A DNA stretch of 64,000 nt from Hominenteromicrobium mulieris (GCA_021029595.1 JAJJOY010000002.1:390910-454909), one strand, 5' to 3'; shown: positions 42,879 through 51,327, counted from the stretch's first letter. Numbers and translations are program-made. Notes: generated by a model from the letters alone, not told the origin.

Positions 42879-44435
42879 TCATTCGCCGGTTTCGGCCGCC
42901 GTCACAGGCTCCGGTGTGGGCTCCTCTGTGGGGGCCGCCGTCGGTTCTGCGGTCGGCGCAGGGGTCGGCTCCGGCGTAGGCGCCGCAGTCGGGGCAGCCG
43001 TCGGCGCAGGGGTCGCAGTAGGCACTGCCGTTGGGGTTGCCGCAGGTGTCGGGCTCGGGGAAGACGTCTCCGTGCCCGGGCCGATGCGGTAAATGGTGCC
43101 GCTTGGGCCGTAGTAGGAGGAAGGCAGCGTCTCGGTGCGGATGACCTCTCCGTCCTTCACAAAATCGCGCCAAGCGCTCGCCTCATAGCCCCAGTTGCCG
43201 CTTGTGGAAAGCACCTTTTCGCCCTTTTTAAGGTTCTGGTCCACCACGTATTTCACAGTGTCCAGCGGCGGGATCTCGCTCGTCGTCTGGGAATACACAT
43301 TGATCGTGTCCCACTCTTTCGGGTGCTTGCCGTAGAACTGCACATGCAGCGTCACACCGTCCATCCAACTCATAATGTACACCGGGGTGTCAAGATCATT
43401 GCGGAACTGGAAGTCGATCTCGCCGTAACTCACCGTCGCGTCCAGACCGATCGGCACGTACGTAGACGGTGAAGAATGGCAGTCGCGCAGCGTGATCGTC
43501 ATGCCCGCACGCAGCGCAGCGCCGTAGATCGTTGAAGAAGCCTGACAAATGCCGCCGCCGTACATCTGCACCAGCGCGCCGCCGGAAAGGCCGCCCGCCG
43601 GCAAAAAGCCCGTGGAAGCGTTTGTGGAATCGCCCACAATGTTTTCATAAGAGAATGTGTCGCCCGGGTTCAAAACCGTGCCGTTCACGCGGGAAAGCGC
43701 CAGGCCCATGTTGTGGTTGCCGTTTTCCGTATTCGTCGAGACCGTCTCAAACGAGGAGATCATGCCGAAATCTTTTCTCAGGTCGTCCACGGTCACTTTC
43801 GCCGCGGTCTCCTGCAAAGCAGCCTCCACTTCGCCGCTCGTTTTCTTAAGGAACTGCGCTTTCACGGCGGCAAGCGTTCCGTAAACGTCCAGCTTTTTGC
43901 CGTTCACGGCGTCCTCAAACACAAAGTCGCCCGCGTCAAAGTCATAAGAGCCCACGGTCGCGTCCTTAGCCTGCACGACGAAATCGCCGAGTCTTTGCTT
44001 TAATTCATTTTCAAAATTCTTGAGCGTCAGGCAGTACGTCATTTCGTAGTCGCCCGCTTTTCTCGATTTCAAAAGCCGCGTCAGCGTAATATCCAGCGTA
44101 TCCACAACGGTCAGATCGCTGCCCTTTGCGGTCATTTCGGTGTCGCCGCTTTTCACCGTGACGTTGATATTCGCATACGGCTTTAACGCCGCTGCTCTGC
44201 ACACCTTTTCGGCTTCCGCGAGCTTCATGCCGGAAATGTCGATGCCGTCCATCGTGGTACCTTCCGCAAACACGGTCAGGTCTTCCGGCTCCGGGGTAGG
44301 CGTCGGCGCCGCCGTCGCCGCAGAGTCGGAAGACGTCGGCAGCTTATCGCAGCCCGCAAAGCCCAACATCAAGACAGCCGCCAAAACTGCGCCGACCGCC
44401 GCCGCGCGATATTTTTTCGTTTTATGTCTATACAT
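42879..44435 (-). CDS. VanW-family cell-wall lipoprotein with Pro/Thr/Ala-rich tail
   Basis: 518 residues. Lipoprotein signal (GAVLAAVLMLGFAGC). Peptidoglycan-binding-like repeats in residues 60-200 are followed by the VanW domain (about 225-400; NPGDTFSYENIVG, GGGICQASSTIYGAAL). The C-terminal 65 residues are a low-complexity run of Pro, Thr, Ala and Glu (TPAATPTAVPTATP and so on), probably a wall-spanning stalk or spacer. VanW domains occur with wall-binding modules but have no agreed activity. Single gene with a strong promoter, a possible operator and a duplicated ribosome site. Confidence 0.9.
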   Translation of the reverse strand: MYRHKTKKYRAAAVGAVLAAVLMLGFAGCDKLPTSSDSAATAAPTPTPEPEDLTVFAEGTTMDGIDISGMKLAEAEKVCRAAALKPYANINVTVKSGDTEMTAKGSDLTVVDTLDITLTRLLKSRKAGDYEMTYCLTLKNFENELKQRLGDFVVQAKDATVGSYDFDAGDFVFEDAVNGKKLDVYGTLAAVKAQFLKKTSGEVEAALQETAAKVTVDDLRKDFGMISSFETVSTNTENGNHNMGLALSRVNGTVLNPGDTFSYENIVGDSTNASTGFLPAGGLSGGALVQMYGGGICQASSTIYGAALRAGMTITLRDCHSSPSTYVPIGLDATVSYGEIDFQFRNDLDTPVYIMSWMDGVTLHVQFYGKHPKEWDTINVYSQTTSEIPPLDTVKYVVDQNLKKGEKVLSTSGNWGYEASAWRDFVKDGEVIRTETLPSSYYGPSGTIYRIGPGTETSSPSPTPAATPTAVPTATPAPTAAPTAAPTPEPTPAPTAEPTAAPTEEPTPEPVTAAETGE

Positions 44436-44436
44436 G

Positions 44437-44462
44437 AGATCGCCTTTCTAGATCGCCTTTCT
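44437..44462 (-). repeat. Tandem duplication of the VanW ribosome-binding site
   Basis: Two perfect adjacent copies of the 13-base unit AGATCGCCTTTCT (44437-44449 and 44450-44462). On the minus strand each carries AGAAAGGCGAT, so the mRNA has two ribosome sites before one ATG. Confidence 0.8.
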
Positions 44463-44562
44463 GAAAATCCCGGCAGCTTCTCACAGCCGCTTTTCTGTAT
44501 CGTACCGACTTACGTTTTGCAGATATTCTCTCCTTTTCGCCGACAAAATACCGGCTGAGAAT

Positions 44563-44613
44563 ATTATACCTGCCGCATCTTTTCTTGTAAAGACATACGT
44601 TTAAATATGTCTT
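44563..44613 (-). promoter_or_regulatory. VanW promoter with inverted repeat
   Basis: TTTACA (44586-44591), 17-base spacer and TATAAT (44563-44568) on the minus strand. AAGACATA-(8)-TATGTCTT (44590-44613) starts in the -35 box and extends upstream, a position for a repressor or activator. Confidence 0.6.
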
Positions 44614-44866
44614 AAAAGTTTTTGAACGCATATAGGTTCTCCGCTTACTTTAAGTATACCGCAAAGCCGCAAAAAAGTCTCCAGAAAAATGCAAATTTTC
44701 CGCAAATTTCACTCTTTTTTCGGATTTGATTTCTTAATTTCCGCGCAATATATGGAAATTCACAAAAAAATGTGATAAACTGGAGCAAAGGACAGGGAGT
44801 ATCTGAAAATAAGTTTTGATTTTTCAGACACACCCGATGAAAAGGCTATTGAAAAGGAGCGGTATC

Positions 44867-46462
44867 ATGCGCATTTTGATTCTCACCTGTGCCACCGGCG
44901 GCGGCCACCTGCGCGCGGCTGCGGCACTTGAAAAATACATACGCGAAACCACCACCCACGAAGTCATTCAAATGGACTTCTTAAAAAGCATCGGCAAGCT
45001 GCTCGACAAAACCATTTGCGACAGCTACCTCTTTATGGCAAAGAAGACCCCGTCTCTCTTCGGCCGCCTCTACAAAACGACAAATAAAGATAATCCCCTT
45101 GCGGATTTCGTCCCCCGCACAACGGAGCTTCTGGCGCTCCAGCTCTATCCGCGTTTAGCGGAGGTCGCGCCGGACGTCATCATCAGCGTGCACCCGTTCG
45201 CAACAGAGATGATCTCCGGTTTAAAGGAGCGCCGCCGCATCACCTGCCCGCTCATCTGCCTCATGACAGACTACGGCGTGCACAAGGCGTGGATTGCCCC
45301 GAATGTCGACGCCTATGTCGTCGCCTGTGACGACATGGTGAACGACCTGCGCCGTCTCGGCATTCCGAAAGAGCATATCTACCCCTACGGCATCCCGGTA
45401 CACGACGTCTTCTTCGACAAGGAAGATCAGGCGAAGCTCCTCACCGAAATGGATCTCGAGCCGGAAGTGCCCACCGTGCTCTTCATGGCCGGCAGCATGG
45501 GCGTCTCCAACATTGTAGACCTCTACCGCGGCCTGTGCTCCTCCCCGCTCGATTTACAGATCATCATCATCACGGGCAATAACAAAAAGCTCTATAAGCT
45601 CTTTGAAAGCGAAATTCCGAACTCGTCGAAAAAGACAAAGCTTATCCAGTTCACAACGGAAGTAGAGCGCTTTATGCACGCGTCCGACCTCATCATCACA
45701 AAGCCGGGCGGCCTCACCGTTTCGGAAGCGCTCGCATGCAACCTGCCGCTCGCCGTGTTCGACGCCATTCCCGGCCAGGAGGAAGATAACGCCAACTTCC
45801 TGCAAACACACGATATGGGCGTGCGCGTCACAAAGGAGAATTTCTCCGCTGTCGTGTCCTCACTCATCGAGCATAAAGAGCGTCTGCGCCGCATGCGCGA
45901 AAGCTGTCGCACATTCGATAAATCCCACGCGAACGAGAACATCGTCGCGCTCGCCGTAAGGCTCGCAAAGGAATTTGCCTCGTATAACCCGAACATCTCA
46001 TTCTCCACGGATAAAGGCGTGTTCAACTTCCGCACCGCCGCCATCATCGTGCAGAACGGCAAGCTGCTCGTCACAAAAGACGACAGCGCAGAGCACTACT
46101 ACCTCCCCGGCGGCCGCGTCACCATGCGTGAAAAGGCCGAGGACGCCCTCACGCGCGAGTTAAAAGAAGAGCTGGGTGTCACCGTCGCGCCGGAGCGCGC
46201 CGTGTGGATTGCCCAAAGCTTCTTCACCCCTACAGGCAAAAAGCAGCGTTACCACGAGCTTTGTACCTACTTCACCGTAGACGCTTCCGGCACCGATCTC
46301 ATCACCCGCGGCGACCGTTTCGACAGTCCGAATGAACCGAGCGTCCACTTCGCGTGGTTCCCGTTTGAAGAGCTGCCGTATATCGATTTAAGGCCGGCAT
46401 TTTTGAAAACCGAAGTTCAAAACCTGCCGGAGCATACGCAGTTTATTACGATTGGGGATTGA
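44867..46462 (+). CDS. MGDG-synthase/UgtP-like glycosyltransferase fused to a Nudix hydrolase
   Basis: 531 residues from ATG 44867 (AAAGGAG upstream). Residues 1-385 form a GT28-type glycosyltransferase of the processive diacylglycerol glucosyltransferase/MGDG synthase family: ILILTCATGGGHLRAA at the N-terminus, FMAGSMGVSNI, and donor site IITKPGGLTVSEAL. Residues 395-531 form a Nudix domain with a complete box, GGRVTMREKAEDALTREL continuing KEELGV (GX5EX7REUXEEXGU). The first half would glycosylate a membrane lipid; the second would hydrolyse a nucleoside diphosphate derivative, perhaps the UDP product or an activated sugar. No sign of a frameshift joining two genes. Confidence 0.92.
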   Translation: MRILILTCATGGGHLRAAAALEKYIRETTTHEVIQMDFLKSIGKLLDKTICDSYLFMAKKTPSLFGRLYKTTNKDNPLADFVPRTTELLALQLYPRLAEVAPDVIISVHPFATEMISGLKERRRITCPLICLMTDYGVHKAWIAPNVDAYVVACDDMVNDLRRLGIPKEHIYPYGIPVHDVFFDKEDQAKLLTEMDLEPEVPTVLFMAGSMGVSNIVDLYRGLCSSPLDLQIIIITGNNKKLYKLFESEIPNSSKKTKLIQFTTEVERFMHASDLIITKPGGLTVSEALACNLPLAVFDAIPGQEEDNANFLQTHDMGVRVTKENFSAVVSSLIEHKERLRRMRESCRTFDKSHANENIVALAVRLAKEFASYNPNISFSTDKGVFNFRTAAIIVQNGKLLVTKDDSAEHYYLPGGRVTMREKAEDALTRELKEELGVTVAPERAVWIAQSFFTPTGKKQRYHELCTYFTVDASGTDLITRGDRFDSPNEPSVHFAWFPFEELPYIDLRPAFLKTEVQNLPEHTQFITIGD

Positions 46463-46527
46463 CGCACGTTCACCGCAGCCCGTCATTTCGCCCAACAAAC
46501 GCCCCTCGTTTTTATCTTCTTTGACTA

Positions 46528-46556
46528 TTGATTTTTTCTCCGCACTTTTCTATAAT
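46528..46556 (+). promoter_or_regulatory. Promoter of the small lipoprotein gene
   Basis: TTGATT, 17-base spacer, TATAAT. Confidence 0.65.
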
Positions 46557-46594
46557 CAAGATAAAAAACATCGTCCTGAACAGGAGGTCATACC

Positions 46595-47194
46595 ATGAAA
46601 AAGCGCTCGCTTTCTCATTTTGCGTACTATGCCGCAAACCGCGCATTCCCCGTTTTTCTGTTGCTCCTGCTTCTGCTCGGATTCACCGCCTGCTCGGCGG
46701 AAAAAGGCGCCAAAGCGCTCGATTATCCCGCCATGTTCGGCGAAACGAAGGATGAAGTGCTCGCAGCACTCGATGCGGAAAAACTCACCTACAAGGAAGA
46801 CGACCTTTATGCCAACGCCTACGTTTTAGACCGGACCGAAACGCTCGAAAACCATGATTTTTCGGTCTACCTGCTTTTCGATCTCAACACCGATACGCTT
46901 TACGGCTACCGCAGGGTCCTAGTCGTCGAAAACCCGACCGATGCGGACTGCAAGCTGCCCGAAAAGCTCTTTGACACCCTCACCGCGCAGTACGGCGAGC
47001 CGACCACCTACCCCGGCCTTGAAAACCGCATCTCCACGCACCTCGACCGCCTGAGCACCGACGCCGTCGGCTCCGGCGAGGTCTACAACGAATACTGGTC
47101 GGTGTCCGAAAATTGCGACGCGTCACTCGGCGTCAGCTTTCTCCCCGACGGCCGCCTTTTTGTGGACATCGTCTGCCAAACCCCGCGAACGTAA
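46595..47194 (+). CDS. Small predicted lipoprotein, function unknown
   Basis: 199 residues; ATG after AGGAGG. Signal peptide with a very hydrophobic core (FPVFLLLLLLLGFTAC) and lipobox Cys33. The mature part is acidic and contains FGETKDEVLAALDAEKLTY and YLLFDLNTDTLYGYRRVL. I do not recognise a family. Own promoter and a strong terminator. Confidence 0.75.
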   Translation: MKKRSLSHFAYYAANRAFPVFLLLLLLLGFTACSAEKGAKALDYPAMFGETKDEVLAALDAEKLTYKEDDLYANAYVLDRTETLENHDFSVYLLFDLNTDTLYGYRRVLVVENPTDADCKLPEKLFDTLTAQYGEPTTYPGLENRISTHLDRLSTDAVGSGEVYNEYWSVSENCDASLGVSFLPDGRLFVDIVCQTPRT

Positions 47195-47210
47195 TTTTAG
47201 TAAAACCTCA

Positions 47211-47243
47211 AAAGGACAGCTTCCCCGGAAGCCGTCCTTTTTT
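47211..47243 (+). terminator. Terminator of the small lipoprotein gene
   Basis: AAAGGAC-a-GCTTCC/GGAAGC-c-GTCCTTT followed by a run of T; also the boundary to the convergent DUF4130 gene. Confidence 0.88.
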
Positions 47244-47258
47244 CATTCTCATTTTATC

Positions 47259-48017
47259 TCAAACCTTATCCCGCATCTCCGTCATACGGTTCCAGTAGCG
47301 CTTTGGCATGTGGGTGCGGCGGCACAGGTCGTTCCGTCTGCCCTCAATGCCCACGGTGTCGTAGAACGTGCGCCACATGGCGCGGAATTTCTCCTCCTCC
47401 GGCGATTCCGGCGGCAGCTCGATGTGCTCCGCCTGCAAAAATTCCGTCGCGCCGTCTTTATATAATAAAGCAAGCTTATGCGTGCGGTCGAAGATCATGA
47501 AATCTTCACCGGAAAAACGGTTGATAAAATGCGGCGCGATAACGGGTAAAACGCTGTTTTTCGGCTCAATCTGCGCGATAAGAACGTCGCCGTACTCCGC
47601 AAAGCGCAGAAAACCGAGGTACAAGTGCGCTTCCCGCTCAAGGAACTGCACCGCTTTCGTGATCTTATCGACGGCAGGTTCGGTCAGTCGCCCGCACACG
47701 CCGCGCCCGACCTTGTACCCCAACCGCATGAATTCCAGCATACGCAGTTCCTTTTCGGGCATACAGGTAAAAAACGCACGCTCCAAAAGATCCTGCGCCT
47801 CCATGCCCATTTTCTTCGGAATCGACACGCGCACACGCTCGGCACGGCGCAGGTCGGTCTCGATATACTTCGCGCCGAATAAACACGTCTGGTCGGCTTC
47901 ATCAACGGGCAAAATCGCGGCAGGCGTTTCTTTTTCCGCAAAGCTCTCGAACACACAGGAAAGAAAGCCGTTATATGTGCCGTCGTAGTAATACATTACA
48001 ATTGTCCGGTCAGACAT
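47259..48017 (-). CDS. DUF4130 / TIGR03915-type DNA-metabolism protein
   Basis: 252 residues from ATG 48017 (AAGGAGG upstream), overlapping the radical-SAM gene end by 22 bases. TIVMYYYDGTYNGFLSCVFE at the start and PHFINRFSGEDFMIFDRTHK near residue 165 are typical of this family, which is nearly always paired with the radical-SAM protein encoded upstream. The pair is believed to modify or repair DNA; the chemistry is not known. It ends in RRNDLCRRTHMPKRYWNRM, a basic segment suited to nucleic-acid contact. Last gene of the dinB operon. Confidence 0.88.
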   Translation of the reverse strand: MSDRTIVMYYYDGTYNGFLSCVFESFAEKETPAAILPVDEADQTCLFGAKYIETDLRRAERVRVSIPKKMGMEAQDLLERAFFTCMPEKELRMLEFMRLGYKVGRGVCGRLTEPAVDKITKAVQFLEREAHLYLGFLRFAEYGDVLIAQIEPKNSVLPVIAPHFINRFSGEDFMIFDRTHKLALLYKDGATEFLQAEHIELPPESPEEEKFRAMWRTFYDTVGIEGRRNDLCRRTHMPKRYWNRMTEMRDKV

Positions 48018-49312
48018 TTTACCGCGTCCTCCTTTGTGGGGTTGAATAATGAAAGCTGCTCGGGAATTTCGGGCTGTATGCCGCCTTGCGGCAGCCCGCG
48101 GTCGCGCAGAATGCCCGCCAAAACCGCCGGTTCGTCTGTGCGCAAACGGCACTGCATTTTGCCGTTGCAGGTGATAAAATACGAAGCACGCTTTAAGACG
48201 ACACCAAGCTTTTTCAGCCCCTCGTGGTCGAGCTTTGCTTGCCGTCTGGCGCGGATGATACGCTTTGCACTCACCACGCCGATGCCCGGCACGCGCAATA
48301 ATTTCTCATACGGCGCGCGGTTCACCTCCACGGGGAATTCCTCCGGGTGGCGCACCGCCCAACTGCACTTCGGGTCTAACATAGGGTCGAGGTCGGGCGT
48401 TTTTTCGCTCAATAATTCGTCCGCCGTGAAGCCGTAAAACCGCAAAAGCCAATCAGCCTGATATAATCTATGCTCGCGCAGAAGCGGCGGCGCGGTGTCG
48501 AGCGCGGGCAGATTTCTGTCCTGCACGACCGGTATATACGCAGAGTAAAACACGCGTTTTAAAGAATACTTGTGGTAAAGTCCTTCGCTCAGCTGCAAAA
48601 TACGTCGGTCGTTTTCCGGCGTTGCGCCGATGATCATTTGCGTTGACTGCCCACCCGGTACGAAGCGCGGCGCATTTTTATACCGTATGAGATCGTGCGC
48701 GTTTTCCTTGATGCCGTCGCGAATGCGCGACATAGGCAGCAGGATGTTTTCCTTCGATTTCTGTGGCGCAAGGCGCTTTAGACTGTCGTTTGACGGCAGC
48801 TCGATATTGACGCTCATACGGTCGGCAAGCAGGCCGAGCTGCTGCAAAAGTGTCTCGTCCGCGCCGGGAATGGCTTTGACGTGAATGTAACCGTTGAAGT
48901 GATACTCGTTACGCAGAATATGCAATGTTTCGAGCATTCTTTCGCAGGTGATGTCCGGCGAGCCGAACACGGCGGAGCTTAAAAACAGCCCTTCAATATA
49001 ATTGCGACGGTAAAAGCTGACGGTCAGATCCGCCAACTCCTGCGGGCGAAACGTCGCGCGGGGCGTGTCGTTTGAGCGGCGGTTGAGGCAATACGTGCAA
49101 TCATAAGCACATATGTTCGTCATTAGCACCTTTAAAAGGGAGATGCACCGACCGTCACTTGCAAAGCTGTGGCAGATGCCGCACGCGGCGGCAGAGCCGA
49201 GCTGCCCCTTTACGCCTGCGCGGTTTACGTCGCTTGAGGTGCACGCCGCGTCATATTTTGCGGCATCCGATAAAATGCGCAGCTTTTCCATGGTGTCCAT
49301 TTGTGTGTTCAT
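47996..49312 (-). CDS. Radical-SAM DNA modification/repair protein (TIGR03916 type)
   Basis: 438 residues. The 4Fe-4S cluster Cys motif is in NICAYDCTYCLNRRSND (CxxxCxxC), and helix-hairpin-helix DNA-binding motifs follow near residues 330-370 (LLRVPGIGVVSAKRIIRAR). Two further Cys pairs lie at the N-terminus (AACGICHSF). Resembles the putative DNA-repair radical-SAM family that partners DUF4130. It begins 15 bases after the dinB stop, so it should be transcribed from the LexA-controlled promoter. Confidence 0.9.
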   Translation of the reverse strand: MNTQMDTMEKLRILSDAAKYDAACTSSDVNRAGVKGQLGSAAACGICHSFASDGRCISLLKVLMTNICAYDCTYCLNRRSNDTPRATFRPQELADLTVSFYRRNYIEGLFLSSAVFGSPDITCERMLETLHILRNEYHFNGYIHVKAIPGADETLLQQLGLLADRMSVNIELPSNDSLKRLAPQKSKENILLPMSRIRDGIKENAHDLIRYKNAPRFVPGGQSTQMIIGATPENDRRILQLSEGLYHKYSLKRVFYSAYIPVVQDRNLPALDTAPPLLREHRLYQADWLLRFYGFTADELLSEKTPDLDPMLDPKCSWAVRHPEEFPVEVNRAPYEKLLRVPGIGVVSAKRIIRARRQAKLDHEGLKKLGVVLKRASYFITCNGKMQCRLRTDEPAVLAGILRDRGLPQGGIQPEIPEQLSLFNPTKEDAVKCLTGQL

Positions 49313-49327
49313 GCTGTTCTCCCTATC

Positions 49328-50572
49328 TTAAAGTGCGACGCCCTTGAACGGGTTTTCGACGTGTGTGCGGCGGTTTTCCGCGGCGGACTGAAAGAGGTCT
49401 TTGTGCATCACCTTGATGCCGCGATCAATGATGTCGCCACCGTATTTGCAGCGCAGAAAATCGACCGTCGTTTCGAGCTTTTGGGCCTTTTGTCCGCGCG
49501 CGGCATCTTCAAACAGCGAGCACTGCGACATGCCGAGCGGCACGAGCGACGACACGCGCACGCCGATGCTGCGGATGGATTCACCCGTGTGGTGGGCGCG
49601 GAAAAGGCCGTAGGCTGCGTCGAAAATGCTTTTGGAATCCGCCACGGCGGTGTCCAGCATCTTCTGGCGCTGATAAGTCTCGAGGTTATATTTGCGCACG
49701 GAAAGCTGCACGTTGTAGCCGCAAAGGCCCTTTTCGCGCAATCTTTGTGCAACGCTTTCGGAGAGCATGTAGAGCTCTGCGCGAATTTCGCCGTCGTCTT
49801 TTAGGTCGTGCACGGCGGTGGTGCTGTTACCGATGCTTTTGACCTCCTCGTGCTCGTTCACACGGCGCACGGGCGACCTGTCTTCGCCGTTTGCGTATAT
49901 ACTTAATTGCTCGCCCGCCTTGCCGAATAGCCTTTTTAACAGCTTCCGGTCGGCCTTTGCGGCGTCGCCGATGGTGTAGATGCCGTATTTTTTGAGCGCT
50001 TCCTGCGTCGATTTGCCGACGAACAGCAGGTCTGCCGCCGGAAGCGGCCACACGAGCTCTTTAAAATTCTCGCGCGTGAACTCCGTTACGGCATCCGGCT
50101 TTTTATAGTCGCTGCCGAGCTTTGCGAAAATTTTGTTGAACGACACGCCGATTGACACCGTGAGCCCGAGCTCATCTTTGACGCGCGCGCGAATTTCCTC
50201 CGCAATCTCGCGGCCGCTGCCGAACAAGCGGCGGCTGCCGGTCACGTCGAGCCAGCACTCGTCTAAGCCGAAGCTTTCCACCATGTCGGTGTACTGCATG
50301 TAGATCTCCTTTGCAAGGCGCGAATACTTTGCGTAGCGCTCAAAATGCGGCGGGACAAACTTGATGCCGGGGCATTTGCGCTCCGCTTCCCACAGGGCTT
50401 CCGCCGTTTTGACGCCTTTGGCCTTCGCGAGCATATTTTTCGCGAGGACGATGCCGTGGCGACGCTCTTTATCGCCGCCGACCGCCATGGGAATATCTTT
50501 CAGCGACGGGTCATAAAGCGTCTCCACAGAGGCATAAAAGTTATTCATATCGATGTGCAGAATGACCCGATC
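49328..50572 (-). CDS. dinB: DNA polymerase IV, Y family
   Basis: 414 residues from GTG 50572, eight bases after AAGGAGG; the ATG at 50608 has no ribosome site and lies in a LexA box. It performs error-prone translesion synthesis. VILHIDMNNFYASVE with the first catalytic Asp, SFGLDECWLDVTGS with Asp-Glu, VSIGVSFNKIFAKLGSDYKKPD, and a little-finger domain. The C-terminus lacks an obvious beta-clamp peptide. Head of an SOS operon with the radical-SAM/DUF4130 pair. Confidence 0.95.
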   Translation of the reverse strand, partial: DRVILHIDMNNFYASVETLYDPSLKDIPMAVGGDKERRHGIVLAKNMLAKAKGVKTAEALWEAERKCPGIKFVPPHFERYAKYSRLAKEIYMQYTDMVESFGLDECWLDVTGSRRLFGSGREIAEEIRARVKDELGLTVSIGVSFNKIFAKLGSDYKKPDAVTEFTRENFKELVWPLPAADLLFVGKSTQEALKKYGIYTIGDAAKADRKLLKRLFGKAGEQLSIYANGEDRSPVRRVNEHEEVKSIGNSTTAVHDLKDDGEIRAELYMLSESVAQRLREKGLCGYNVQLSVRKYNLETYQRQKMLDTAVADSKSIFDAAYGLFRAHHTGESIRSIGVRVSSLVPLGMSQCSLFEDAARGQKAQKLETTVDFLRCKYGGDIIDRGIKVMHKDLFQSAAENRRTHVENPFKGVAL

Positions 50573-50602
50573 CACGGCTTTTGCCTCCTTTTGACGCGTT
50601 GC

Positions 50603-50614
50603 GAACATGCGTTC
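50603..50614. promoter_or_regulatory. LexA (SOS) box 1
   Basis: GAACATGCGTTC, a full GAAC-N4-GTTC match, lying in the transcribed leader just after the start. Confidence 0.85.
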
Positions 50615-50625
50615 TCTATGTCCTT

Positions 50626-50654
50626 ATTATAGAACATGCGTTCTGATTTGTCAA
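50626..50654 (-). promoter_or_regulatory. Consensus promoter of the dinB operon
   Basis: TTGACA, 17-base spacer, TATAAT on the minus strand; both boxes are full consensus and the spacer contains LexA box 2. Confidence 0.9.
50632..50643. promoter_or_regulatory. LexA (SOS) box 2
   Basis: GAACATGCGTTC again, 29 bases from box 1, inside the promoter spacer, where LexA would exclude polymerase. Confidence 0.9.
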
Positions 50655-50748
50655 GCGGTAAATACCGGAAAAAGCGCGTTTTGAAAAAGATGTCCGCTTG
50701 TGTCCTGTGATGTTCTGCTTCTGAAACCGCAGAGATTTATGCACAATT

Positions 50749-50800
50749 TGTTACCTTAGTGTTACCCTAAGAACAAAGTGTAAACTTAGTGTGAAAGAAG
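50749..50800 (+). promoter_or_regulatory. Four 11-base direct repeats, response-regulator-like
   Basis: TGTTACCTTAG, TGTTACCCTAA, eight-base gap, TGTAAACTTAG, TGTGAAAGAAG. The array ends 11 bases before the -35 box at 50812. OmpR/PhoB-family regulators bind 11-base direct repeats in such positions. Confidence 0.5.
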
Positions 50801-50811
50801 TCTCGGTTTTC

Positions 50812-50840
50812 TTGAAAAAAAGTTTTCCGCGCATTATACT
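50812..50840 (+). promoter_or_regulatory. Promoter of the zinc-ribbon membrane protein gene
   Basis: TTGAAA, 17-base spacer, TATACT. Confidence 0.65.
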
Positions 50841-50905
50841 TTTAACTGTGAAATCTTATTTTTAACTTTATCTCTATACCCTCATTTCTAAGGAAGTGTT
50901 TTTAT

Positions 50906-51304
50906 TTGTTTCTTGAAAAATTAAGAAGATTTATGTACGGCCGGTACGGCACGGACGAACTGAACCTTGTTTTGATGATCCTCGGTATTATCGTGATGTT
51001 CCTTTCGCGCATTTTCTGGTTCTGGCCGCTCGCAATTATTTCTTACGCGCTTTATATCTATGCGCTGTTCCGTATGTTCTCGCGCAACATCCCCGCGCGG
51101 CAAAAAGAATATTATTCTTTCTTAAAGGTATGGACACCGGTGCAAAAATGGTTTAGAATTAAGAAAACGGCTTTTCGCGAGCGCAAGCAATACAAGTACT
51201 TCCGCTGTCCGGGCTGTCGCCAGCAGCTGCGCGCACCGCGCGGACGCGGTAAAATTCTTGTCACCTGCCAGCGCTGCCATAAGCAGTTTAAACAAAAGAC
51301 CTGA
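50906..51304 (+). CDS. Small membrane protein with C-terminal zinc ribbon
   Basis: 132 residues from TTG 50906, preceded by AAGGAAG at about ten bases; ATG 50933 is an alternative that would lose the FLEKLRRF segment. Two membrane segments (LNLVLMILGIIVMFLSRIF and FWPLAIISYALYIYALF), a basic loop, then a zinc ribbon with CPGC and CQRC about 20 residues apart. I know of similar short Clostridia proteins without assigned function. A repeat array upstream of its promoter suggests regulated expression. Confidence 0.75.
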   Translation: MFLEKLRRFMYGRYGTDELNLVLMILGIIVMFLSRIFWFWPLAIISYALYIYALFRMFSRNIPARQKEYYSFLKVWTPVQKWFRIKKTAFRERKQYKYFRCPGCRQQLRAPRGRGKILVTCQRCHKQFKQKT

Positions 51305-51327
51305 TTAGGGCAAGGAGTTTGAAAACT

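Larger units (their letters stand above)
44436..44866. other. 431-base divergent intergenic region
   Basis: It holds the VanW promoter, an inverted repeat over its -35 box and a tandem duplication of the VanW ribosome site. For the plus-strand gene only a weak candidate promoter is visible near 44725-44755. Confidence 0.7.
50573..50905. other. 333-base divergent regulatory region
   Basis: It holds the dinB promoter with two LexA boxes on one side and, on the other, four 11-base direct repeats ahead of the zinc-ribbon protein promoter. Confidence 0.85.

Noticed and set aside
47996..48152. A longer start for the DUF4130 gene (to 48152)
   Set aside because: The extra part overlaps the radical-SAM gene in another frame, is Arg/Gly-rich, and lacks a ribosome site; ATG 48017 has AAGGAGG.
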